Position numbers and translations under genes: made by a program. From the NCBI GenBank assembly GCA_028023455.1, contig JAQFVV010001086.1:1-64000 (forward strand): DNA of 64,000 nucleotides, given 5' to 3'. This document shows positions 1 to 13,999 of the stretch, piece after piece. Each line of letters starts with the position of its first letter. Positions within the stretch are counted from its first letter, which is position 1. The DNA is from Epiperipatus broadwayi (lineage: Eukaryota > Onychophora > Udeonychophora > Euonychophora > Peripatidae). The notes beneath the pieces were generated by a model. It made no database searches. It was not told where the DNA came from and worked only from the letters and a program-made list of their open reading frames with translations.

Positions 1-1446
1 AGGTGAATGCTTTCTATTGAGGTTATTTGCTTTAGTGGATAATTTGGAAATCATTATATTAATTTTTCTTCTCTTCCTGTCAAGCATGTGGATGAAATAC
101 AGCAGTTGTTTTCACATTTGTAAATTTTCTTGAGTTTAAAATCAGTTGTTGTAAAAAGTAATTGGACTTGATGATTAATATTTATCAGTAGATTAATTCA
201 TCTTCTTTGAATGCAGGTGAATGCTTTCTTCCTTCTATTAAAAACATCTTATTTATCTGGTCAGTTGAAAGGTGTAGAATATTATTTTAGACACAACATC
301 TTTTCTTTCCTATGTGATGTGCAGCTTCCCCAGATGGTCAGCAAATGGGACATACATATAATTTTTCTAGCCCGCCATTTCTTATATTTTTAACATTCAA
401 TTTGATAGTTTAATAATCTGAATCATTAACAATAAGCCTAATAATAATTCAAGACAGCTTTTTATATCCAATTTTTAGCTACCTTAACCAATCAGAGATA
501 GCATCACTTGCTATTTTTGGACAAATTTGTTTTAATTAGATCTCTAATTTATTTTCAACTAAATTATTTTTCAACTGAAAAGTTTAATCCTTTTTCCAGA
601 CACTTTTGTTTAAAAAAAAAATAGACTCAATCCTTATTTCCTTTCTTTTCTTTTTTTTTTTTAACATCCAGGTAACACTTCAAATCTTTGAGCATCCTTC
701 TTTAGATCTTGAGATAAGACAATTTCAAAATTTAGAGCTCCCTCGACCCATTATAAGCCTCCAAAGGGAAACAATCATTTACAAAAAAATTGCTACAAAG
801 ATCGATATCTGATTAAACAGATTTCCTCTTTTAACAAAAAATTGTACAAAAAAATAATTTGACAGATTTAATACTTCCTTTCTTTCAATATTTAGGAAAT
901 GTAAAATTTTGTTTGTAATGTACACACATCCTTCATTCTTTCAAATCATTCATAAACTAACCTTAAATAATATGATTGCTAGCTTAGTAATTATAACCCA
1001 ATTATTTAATTAAGTCTGTAACTTTTAAATCCCAATTATAATTAAAGAAAAGCAAAATAAAAGCATAGAATAAAATATTAGAATTGATCAAGCATAGGTT
1101 AGTTTTAAAGAAAGTTAAAATGTTTAATATTTGAAATATAGAACAATTAAATAATTTACACATACATTGCCTATATGTATGCATTATAACTTTGCTTTTA
1201 AAAATAATTAAATATTAAATAGTTTAAATGTGTGTATTACCTTTCTATCAACACACAAACAAGTAAAGCATGTAAATGTTGACCCATTCTCTGTATAAAG
1301 TGTTTAAGATTTTGATCTGGTAGGGTTTGAACTTGGATTCCCTACAGCTTCTTTTATGGTTATATAAAATTGTGGTGATGATTTTTGGTTTACCTTTTCT
1401 ACATGCACATTACTATAAATTTAGCTAGTGACTAAATTGTAATGGC

Positions 1447-1449
<3 letters not shown>
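1..1449. other. AT-rich non-coding DNA, no gene seen
   Basis: Both strands hold only short stop-rich frames. A 15-base word, aggtgaatgctttct, occurs at the very start and again near position 214, hinting at an old direct repeat. Around 1318-1341 the minus strand holds a word resembling a tRNA B box (GTTCAAACC), but no matching A box or cloverleaf was found. Confidence 0.6.

Positions 1450-1486
<37 letters not shown>
1450..1486. repeat. (TA)n microsatellite
   Basis: An uninterrupted TA run. It sits just left of the shared flank of the small inverted-repeat element that follows. Confidence 0.95.
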
Positions 1487-1489
<3 letters not shown>

Positions 1490-1491
<2 letters not shown>

Positions 1492-1644
1492 CTACGACCA
1501 TTAAATGTCTGTATTTTTAAATTATATAATAATAATTCAAACAAATATATTTAACACAGTATTCAAAAATTATTAAATTGAATTCACTTTTTTCAAAACA
1601 AAGCTTCTTCATTTGAATACTGTGTTAAATATATTTGTTTGAAT

Positions 1645-1650
<6 letters not shown>
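1490..1650. mobile_element. MITE-like inverted-repeat element, copy A
   Basis: Perfect 39-bp terminal inverted repeats (1529-1567 and 1612-1650) enclose a 44-bp centre. The same 39-bp terminus forms the outer part of the hairpin element at 8101-8274, but the centres differ. About 38 bp of flank left of this copy (1490-1528) recurs, inverted, to the right of the second copy, so the element extends beyond the inverted repeats on that side. Both copies abut TA arrays. No coding capacity. A TIR DNA-transposon derivative is possible, but an inverted retroelement terminus is equally compatible; no transposase was seen. Confidence 0.7.
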
Positions 1651-1684
<34 letters not shown>

Positions 1685-1706
1685 ATTCAAACAAATATAT
1701 TTATAC

Positions 1707-1758
<52 letters not shown>

Positions 1759-1759
1759 G
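1648..1759. repeat. (TA)n, element fragment, then (GA)n
   Basis: A TA run to about 1681 is followed by a 22-23 bp fragment of the inverted-repeat terminus described at 1529-1567, then a short TA stretch, then a (GA)n run at about 1717-1759. The third partial terminus shows repeated breakage or switching of this element within the TA array. Confidence 0.85.
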
Positions 1760-2001
1760 GGTATATCATAATCCTATGTTTCAGTTATTACATTGTAGAG
1801 ATGTCTGCCCATCCTTACATATGTATAAAGTGTATTATGTCCTTTACATGTGGGATTCAGACTGACCTTAGGTCAACATGGGTGTGATAAAAAATCTTGG
1901 CCTCAGGGTGGCCTTTGATCATTACATCATCAGATTTTCAATTGGATGGATGGTTGAAGAGTTGGAGTGTTGGTTAGATTGAAGCCTGTCCATTAAAGCA
2001 T

Positions 2002-2098
2002 GAGGATTGTCTATCCTAATATATATATATATATATATATATATAGGATAGACATATCCTCAGATACAATATATATATATATATATATCTGAGCACTT
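2002..2098. repeat. TA arrays inside nested short inverted repeats
   Basis: A 17-base segment ending TCTATCCTA at 2002-2018 recurs inverted at 2044-2061 with one indel, with a TA run between them. The second arm then continues into CTCAGATA, which is itself repeated inverted after a second TA run (TATCTGAG near 2086-2093). Each TA array therefore lies in the loop of a local inverted duplication. Confidence 0.8.
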
Positions 2099-2109
2099 AT
2101 AGTATATAT

Positions 2110-3370
2110 GTGTAAAGATGATAATCTGGACCCACTGATGATTGCTGGTTTAGCATGAAATACATATATTGGTGATTATTTATCTTTTCAACATATTGGT
2201 GTTTAAATGTATCAGTGTTATTAGATATAGTGGAGAGTGGTGGGTTGTGTGAAAGTCTGTGCTCATATACCCTATATATCAAAGTTTATATTTAAGTAAG
2301 TTCATGTAAAACTTAATTATGAATGTAAAAAGTTTTGAGAAATATACTTATTTATGTTCAAAATCTATTATAAAGCAAAAAAAATATATATTTTATTTTG
2401 ATTTCTGACTTTGACAATTAGAAATACCTGGGAAACAATGGTCAAAAATGACTGCCATTTTTACCATCTCCTTATAAGGAAAAAGAGGTTGGGCTATATA
2501 ACAATACATGGCAATGAAAATTGATTTTTTTTTTTAAAAAATAACTGCCAAATGTGAATTATTTTTAAGTAAAATTTTAAATATTGATTATACTATAAAA
2601 TAAACATATATTGAAAAGTAATGTGACCAAAAGTAATCGGGAGTTGGCACAATAAACACTTAAAAGGTACTAAGCAAGATGGTTTGTAGTTGTAATTAAC
2701 TTCTGAGATGTTAGCTCCTCTGCTTGAAATAACAAAATCTGATGATTACAGAAAAATGTTTATTATTAATTTAGAAATGTCAATTTAATTTAAGTGATAT
2801 TGTAAAAGACATTTAATAAGGTAATTTTAAGTTCAAACATTTTAAAATAATAATGATAAAAACAAAATTTAAATGATATTAATAAAATAATTTAAATCTA
2901 GGATTTAGTAACAACATTTCTATCAATATTGCGTTGTTTTGTATTGTATAGTAAATTTAATTCTTACATACACTGTTAAAATAAAATAAATAAAATTACA
3001 TGACTATGACAATATAATATAGAATAGAGAATAAATGTCTCAAAAATATTAAGCAATATCTTGATATTGGTAGAATAATTATATCTACTATAAAAAGTAA
3101 CAATAGAACGATAAATAAAAATAGAAATGATAACATGAAATGTTTAAAAGTTCTATCAATAATTATTTAAAAATAAACAACAAGATATGTATTTCTTATA
3201 TCTTCTGAATTGTCCCAGATTTTAAATAAAGAATTGTTATGTGCATTTAAATTTATGAAGAAAGAAGAACATCCATGTAATCATAAAATTATAATTGATA
3301 TCTTAAGAAAACCAGGTGTAAATATATAAAAAACGTATTTGAATAATATATAATAAAAGTCTAAATAATA
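2110..3370. other. AT-rich non-coding DNA
   Basis: No frame of interest and no tandem array. The last part (from about 3180) may belong to the decayed LINE that follows, but I cannot align it confidently. Confidence 0.5.
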
Positions 3371-3670
3371 AAGATGTACCAGATGAGTGAAAAAATGCAC
3401 TATTAATATTAGTATTCACAAACATGATAAACAATATATGAAGAATTACAAACCTATCAGTCTTTAATTAGTTTTATACAAAACATTAATGAAGATAATT
3501 ACAACTCAACTATAGTGAAACTCAGATTTTATTCAACAAAAAGGTCAAGTTGGATTTAAAAGGATTTTTGTTAACCATGCCTCATATCCAAATATTGAGA
3601 CAAAATATTAAAAGCTTCAGTGAATATGAGTTGCCATTATTATTGGATTTGTAAATTATTAAATGTCATT
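3370..3670 (+). pseudogene. Decayed LINE (RTE-like) reverse transcriptase fragment
   Basis: Reading across stops and frameshifts, the plus strand gives the order of words typical of LINE RTs of the RTE kind: a PDE.KNALLILVF stretch (about 3376-3420), NYKPISL (about 3440-3465), a VLYKTLMKIIT stretch (about 3473-3503), then QVGFKRIF (about 3547-3570), and finally FVNY.MSFV near 3650-3670, corresponding to the usual FVDYEKAFD catalytic region. The catalytic aspartate position reads N. There are several in-frame stops, so this is a molecular fossil. Family assignment rests on remembered motif order, not a database search. Confidence 0.55.
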
Positions 3671-3679
3671 TGTTTATAA

Positions 3680-5840
3680 TGTTTTCTTCAGTGAGTATAC
3701 CTTTGAGTCATGCTTAATTAATGTTTATATTTCAAAACTTATTTAATTTTTACAATCAATATGCCAAAAGAAATTTGCTTTCACTAGCCTTCTATAATTT
3801 ACTATTTGTTTAATAAATATTGTGCAGATTGCAGCCTAGCTGATATATTAATTTCTTTCTGAATTACCAATAATATTTACAAAGTTGTACTTATATATGT
3901 CAGCACTTCAAAAATAGAGGGATTCCTTCTATACTTCATTGTTTATTTAGAATATATAATATTTTTAAGTTATAGCCTGATGCAGAATGATTACTCTCAT
4001 TGTTTACATATAAACATTGAGATATGTTTTATTTTATATACATTGCTGTTCAAATTTGCATGTTTTTGTTCTTCTGTGTATCAAAGTGTTTTTTTATATA
4101 ACCTATATCTGTGTTTACTTATTCAGTGAAGTTCTCAGCTTCATCAAAAATCTACTCAGTTTTAAGTTATAAAGAAGAAAAGAACCACTTTATTACTCAG
4201 ATAAACAAATGTATGCAAATTTTAATTACAAATATAAATAGAAATAACAATCAATATTTGTATGCAAACAACATAAACAGAATATAACATCAAAGTAAAA
4301 TAAATAAGTGTTTCATTTATTATAAAACAATTGGTATAATAAATACAATTCATTGTATTTTTTATTACATACCTTTTTGTTCTTTTATTTAAGTGTCCAT
4401 CTATATACTTTTTTAACCTATCTAAATAAATACTTTCACCATCTACAAAAATTTCCAAATATTTTAAATATCAGTGTTTAAAAAATGCAAACAATGTATC
4501 TCCCTCTGTAGAATAAAACATTTTTTCATGTCATCAAAGAAAGAACACACTTCCTGCTTAAGCATCATGCAACACTCAATACAAATTTATAATTTTTACA
4601 CATCAATGTTTAATGCAAAGTATAACAAAATATGTCTGCTAAAGTAGATGGCAAATTTATTGAGACCACATGAAAAATAGAGAGGCAAGTTTTATTTAAT
4701 CACAATGCAGCTTTTAATTTGATATTTATATTTTAACATAATTTCAGTCAGTAGTTTAACCAAACTTTTCTTTTGTATAAGCTTAAAATAATATGTTTAC
4801 ACATCCAAGTTTGTTCTTTTATTAATATATTTCTCATTTCAAGTTAATCATAACAACTACTTCACCAGAATATTACGATAGAAATGGTATTAAACTATTA
4901 TAATATCTCATGACCACCACTTATATGCTTATACAACTATTAACATAGTAACAAATTTTCCATACCATATTGCCACCTCACTTATGAAAGTCATAAGCCA
5001 GAATTTACTCTGGGCATAATAAATGATATGTAGAATTTAGGGATTTTGATGCACTAGCTTTCAAGCATCTTACTTATTTCAGGGACTTTCAGGTGGCAAT
5101 ATTGCATGAAAAATGTTGCTACTGCATATGCTTTAAAATAAACCAGATTATCTCATTTTGTACACTTTTCCTGAACAATCTTTACTCACAAGAAAATCTA
5201 CATTAATCAGATATTTGAATGTAAGCACTACAAATTTATTTTTTGCTTTTGGTTTTATATTTTATAGAATTTTAAAACTATCTTAAAATTCGTTTTTATT
5301 AAAGTTATTTCAGTAAAGAAAACTTTTTTATATATAAAAAAAAAGATTTTATATATCTGGCAAATATTATTGTTTTTTATAATACTATAGATATATGATT
5401 AGAAATTATACTAATATTTTGAACACGTTTATTATCCAAAAGATAAATTTGCTATAAAAATATTAACATACAAATATCGTAATACTGATACATATGACTT
5501 TTGTTTTTGTTTACTAGCTTATATTTTTCTAACAATATCATATTGTATGTTATATTTTCATATAATTTTAACTTTTAGGATTCTTTCTTTAATATTATGA
5601 AGTAATGAAATCTATGTTTACAATGAATGAGTTTGAATATATAAATAAAAGTAATCTGAAACTATTACTTTTCTGCACAACACCAAGATTATATGTAAAA
5701 TAATAAAAAAAAAATGAATGTTTACATAGTGATAAACATAGACCCTTCCAATTAGTATTTTAAAGATAATTATAAAACTATGATCTGAAATTGTCTTAAA
5801 AAGCCTGTTATAAAAAAAAAATCAAACTATTCTTAGTTTA
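3680..5840. other. AT-rich non-coding DNA
   Basis: Only short frames; nothing recognisable on either strand and no tandem array. Confidence 0.55.
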
Positions 5841-5841
5841 A

Positions 5842-6655
5842 TAAAAACAAAAATACTTAATTGTAATTATTAATTAGAGAAAATATAACTTACTATTAAA
5901 AATTTATCGGCTGAACGTTTTCGAGGAACCATGCCTCATACTCATAGCCTTCATGAAAAGTGTAATAAATATATGCAAATGTAAATATTCAAATAAGCTA
6001 CTGTTACGTAGCCCATTTTTTCGAGATATCGAAGCATGTGTCCTTTCTGTTAATGGCATGGATGTCTCTATTAATATAGAATGCCTCCTTTATTTTTCTC
6101 CTGTAATCATTTGGCTCTTAACATAAAATAATGGGGTTGGCAGGTATGAAGTTGTGCCCAGATTGTTTACTATGTTCGAAAAATACAGAGTATGTGTTGC
6201 TGTTCGTTTGAGCTCTGTTGAATGTGTAATGATGTTGAGCCAATCTGGTATTAATTGTGGCTTTCGTTTCCCCATAATATGTAGCATGGCATCCAGCTTG
6301 AGGGCAGGAAATAGAGTACACCACGTGTGGTGTGAGCGATCGATCAATGTGGTCTTTAGAGTTATTGATCAACCTATTGGAATTGGGTGGAGTTCTGAAT
6401 ATTATGTTGAATTTATTGTTTAAAGTTTTCATTAGTTTGCCATTAACAGAAAGGACACATGCTTCGATATCTCGAAATAATGGGCTACGTAACAGTAGCT
6501 TATTTGAATATTTACATTTGCATATATTTATTACACTTTTCATGAAGGCTATGAGTATGAGGCATGGATTCCTCGAAAACGTTCAGCCGATAAATTTTTA
6601 ATAGTAAGTTATATTTTCTCTAATTAATAATTACAATTAAGTATTTTTGTTTTTA
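5842..6655 (-). mobile_element. PLE fragment with 217-bp inverted arms
   Basis: Arms 5842-6058 and 6438-6655 are inverted copies differing by about one substitution and one indel. The 380-bp spacer and right arm read, on the minus strand, as the RT-EN linker and the GIY-YIG endonuclease of a Penelope-like element. The left arm is the same linker region in sense on the plus strand, so two copies beginning at the same element position meet tail to tail near 6058/6059. The near identity of the arms implies a recent inversion event or gene conversion. This is a different PLE family from the one at 43-46 kb. Confidence 0.8.
6059..6543 (-). pseudogene. Penelope-like element GIY-YIG endonuclease, broken
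   Basis: A 141-residue frame (6543-6118) has a Cys/Lys-rich linker, then HVVYSISCPQAGC, YYGETKATINTRLAQHH and EHSKQSGH. These match the GIY-YIG layout (VVY-YYG core, catalytic Arg, conserved His) with the Cys-x4-Cys insertion usual in PLE endonucleases. After an in-frame TAA the same frame continues with EPNDYRRKIKEAFYINRD, the region carrying the catalytic Glu, so one nonsense change truncates the domain. The upstream RT is missing. Known role of the family: nicking target DNA for target-primed reverse transcription. Confidence 0.75.
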
Positions 6656-6659
6656 CATA

Positions 6660-8013
6660 TAAGGAGAAATTAAAACCATATTAGTTTAATAAAAGAAATC
6701 CTGACAAGTTTAATAATGAGAGGAAAAAGCACAATTAATTGCATGGAAAGCATCAAAACAATAGAAATAAATGTGAAATGTTTCATTAGTATTGATAAAA
6801 TATGTGTTCCGATAGTAAGCCTGGATAGTAAAACTTTTTTTTTATTTTCCCAGTAGCAAGCAAGTTATCTATAATTATAAAAGATGAATGAAAGATGTAA
6901 TAGTAGATTTGTTAATGTAAATTTTAAATTGATATAGTTAAAACATAAATGTATTTTTTTGATTTATATAAAATAATAAAATATATTGTTGCTCGTATGA
7001 AAATTTACACAAAAGTTGAGAAGTGACCACACTAAGGTATTCATATTAACAACTAATTTTTTGACTTTGGTGTTTAAGGTTATCAATTCTGTCATTGATC
7101 TAAACTAGGTAAGGCTATTTGACTTAAGAATACAAATCATATTGATAATAATAGCAATATTGATAAATCAAAATGGATCTTTGTCATTTAATTGCTGTAT
7201 TCAAAGGTATATGTTCAAAAATTGAATATAAAATGATGGAAGAAAAGTAATAAAATACTCATAAATTTAAATTAAAATTTAAAATCTTAGTTACTTTTGG
7301 TTGAAAATTAACATTGATGTTAACATAAAGCATATTTTTAATGTGATCCTATCTATAATATATTAAAAAATAAAGTATTTATTTATATCAATATAATGAC
7401 TTAAACTAAATGTAATTATTCAATGAAAGTAAAACATTGCTATTAACTTGAAGTTCTGTTCCATGTCAGTTGTTAATTGGTTATTTGTAATTTTATATGT
7501 AACTCACATAATAACACACAATGATTCTATAATTGGTTATTCAAGACAATCTTTATGAGTAAAACAGGCTATATATAATAGTTAATATAACATAATTTGA
7601 AATGAAATTAAAAAAAAAAAATGTTATATTGGAAAAATAAAGTATCCATTAATATTAGAAAAGTAACCTGCAGAAATAAAAGTTGTTAAACTATGATAGA
7701 GATGTAAAATTTATCTAAAGAAAAAAGAAAATACACTTAATGTAAAAATAATATTAGTTTTAAAACTTATATAAGTTTTATCAAAAATACAAATTGCACA
7801 AAATTTAAAGAATAAAAACAGACACAAATTCCCATAGAAATAATTACTTTTGAAAAGAATATTTCATATTCATATATTTATTTATTTTTAATTTTATAAT
7901 TAAAAAATATACATATTAAGTCCATTAAAACAATTTTATTTGTTTTAATCTAATTTTTATTTTTTAACTTCTACTAATTTTTTGTGTAACTATAATTATA
8001 ATTACTTCTTTTC

Positions 8014-8015
<2 letters not shown>
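6660..8015. other. AT-rich non-coding DNA
   Basis: No recognisable frame or repeat beyond short A/T tracts. Confidence 0.55.

Positions 8016-8103
<88 letters not shown>
8016..8103. repeat. (TA)n microsatellite, 88 bp
   Basis: Uninterrupted TA array abutting the left end of the perfect hairpin element. Any predicted poly-Ile/Tyr peptide here is an artefact. Confidence 0.95.
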
Positions 8104-8106
<3 letters not shown>

Positions 8107-8274
8107 ATTCAAACAAATATATTTAACACAGTATTCAAAATTAAATAATATATTCTTTACCAGAAGTACTTTCAATTGTTTCAATTGTCAGTGAAACAAT
8201 TGAAAGTACTTCTGGTAAAGAATATATTATTTAATTTTGAATACTGTGTTAAATATATTTGTTTGAATTATTAT
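8101..8274. mobile_element. Perfect 83-bp-arm hairpin element, copy B
   Basis: Positions 8101-8183 and 8192-8274 are exact reverse complements, separated by an 8-nt loop. The outer 39 bp equal the terminal repeats of the element at 1529-1650; the inner 44 bp of each arm are unrelated to that copy's centre. To the right, 8275-8311 repeats, inverted, the left flank of copy A, then another TA array begins. A perfect 174-bp palindrome this free of mismatches must be young or maintained. It has no coding capacity. Confidence 0.9.
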
Positions 8275-8309
8275 TATATAATTTAAAAATACAGACATTT
8301 AATGGTTGT

Positions 8310-8311
<2 letters not shown>

Positions 8312-8403
<92 letters not shown>
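8312..8403. repeat. (TA)n microsatellite, 92 bp
   Basis: TA array immediately right of the hairpin element, mirroring the array on its left side. Confidence 0.95.
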
Positions 8404-8405
<2 letters not shown>

Positions 8406-8483
8406 AGCTCACTACATTTATGCAATTTATTTTATACAACTAATACAGATGACAATATACATACAAAAAAGATTAATGAGTTC

Positions 8484-8528
<45 letters not shown>

Positions 8529-8547
8529 CGTGTGTGTGGTGTGTGTA
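8484..8547. repeat. Compound (TA)n(TG)n microsatellite
   Basis: A TA run passes into TG repeats with a CG and a GG interruption near the end. Confidence 0.95.
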
Positions 8548-9121
8548 TGATACCAGTCAAAACTTACTCTAATCATTACGTTATTATGCGATTTACATTT
8601 ATAAACTAATCTACCAGTGTAGTGCCACTTCAAATTTACTATCTAATATAGGAGGATTTAATGTTCTTAAAAGAAATTATAGCTGATTAAATATTATAAT
8701 ATATTGGAAATTTTATATGGTTGAAAATAACTTTTTTTTAAAATATGTCTTTTATCAGTGCTTAATAAAATGCATCTTTATGAAATGATTATATTGTCCC
8801 ATCATGTTTTTATCTATCATGACTAAACTCAAATATAGTGAAACATGTCTTAAATCAAAATATTCCAGAAAGTTGTATGTGAAAAAATTGCAGTCTATTC
8901 TACCAGAATAACCTAATGAATTATTATCATAAATATCTCTAAGTGTTTTCTCCAAATGAATAAATATTTTGTGGCTTACATCATGTTCTCCAAGTATATA
9001 ACTGCCTACTTAGTAATCAAAGCTGATGCCAAAATGTTATCAGATGTCTTATGAATTACAAGTTTTCAATTGTAGAAGAACCCCAAATAATATTGCAATA
9101 TCACAGCACCTCATAAATTTT

Positions 9122-11080
<1,959 letters not shown>

Positions 11081-11082
11081 AG

Positions 11083-12855
<1,773 letters not shown>

Positions 12856-12858
12856 AAA

Positions 12859-13115
<257 letters not shown>

Positions 13116-13440
13116 TCATTGAAGAATGTTTTCTACTCATTTATTTAAGTGTTTCATAATTTTATTGTTTATTTTCTGCTAACCAATAATCAAATGATGT
13201 TAGTAAATTTTCTAAAATGATATACTTAGTAAATTGTTATTCCAATGCAAAATGACTTTTACTTTTTTACAGATGAAATGTAGATTAACATATCTAATAA
13301 GTTTCTGAACAATATTAAAATATTTCCAGTTATGTTGTGTTTAATTATATTGCAAATATGGGATTTTCTTTTTTATTTGTGTTGGCCTTAAAATGATTAA
13401 GGTACAAACTCTCTCGAGAAAATTATTGGAAGTTGTATAT

Positions 13441-13552
13441 GCGTGATTCTGTGTATGTATTTTTAATAAAATAGATTTCATCATTATTTCATTTCATGCT
13501 TTTATAACTGTGTGTGTATTTTGATTTAGTAGTGTATTAAATAATGGGACAT
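13441..13552. repeat. Dispersed repeat, copy 1
   Basis: Shares ordered words with 17505-17612: gcRtgattctgtgt, atagatttcat, actgtgtg and gaattaaataat-like endings, with small gaps. It directly precedes the LTR-like repeat that follows. Function unknown. Confidence 0.5.
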
Positions 13553-13990
13553 TATAATGGTTGGACATTTAATCTACCTCCATCTGTCACACAGGATGTC
13601 ACCAGGCCATTATAACATGGAAATAAATAATATCGTAGGCAGATACTTTTTGTTAAGATTCCATTTTTATTTTGACTGAAATGCCTAGTCGCTAGCTCAA
13701 GGTGTAGCTGAGATTTAATAATATAAACTTTTTGAATTTTTTTATTAAAGAAAGGATAACAAAATAAACCACCGCCAGTAATAATCACACACACATTTAT
13801 TAACACATATATAGATAAAAGTAAATTTGAAAAAAATAATTTAATATTGATTGATATTTTATTACTATTATTATTTTAACTTAAGTTCTGCTATTTTAGT
13901 TAGTTTGCACACATGGAAGTTTGAGATTGAATACAATTTAAAATTTTATAATGTTGAGAGTAGATTAGCCACATGAAATACACACTGGAC
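13552..13990 (-). repeat. Diverged member of the LTR-like repeat family R
   Basis: Matches the repeat at 28285-28775 in order: a ctagctca..agcagagattta-like word, T/A-rich stretch, aataaaataag..cRccgccagtaat, acatttatta, then gtttgcacacatgg and atgttgagagtagat. Identity is perhaps 65-70% by eye. Orientation is given as that in which the 33-kb copy precedes a possible tRNA-primer site. No protein is encoded. Confidence 0.5.
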
Positions 13991-13999
13991 TAACTCTGT

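Noticed and set aside
1318-1341. tRNA B-box-like word on the minus strand (GTTCAAACC)
   Set aside because: No A box at the proper distance upstream; probably chance or a very decayed SINE.
6154-6601. Plus-strand frames opposite the PLE endonuclease
   Set aside because: They are antisense shadows; the GIY-YIG motifs are on the minus strand.
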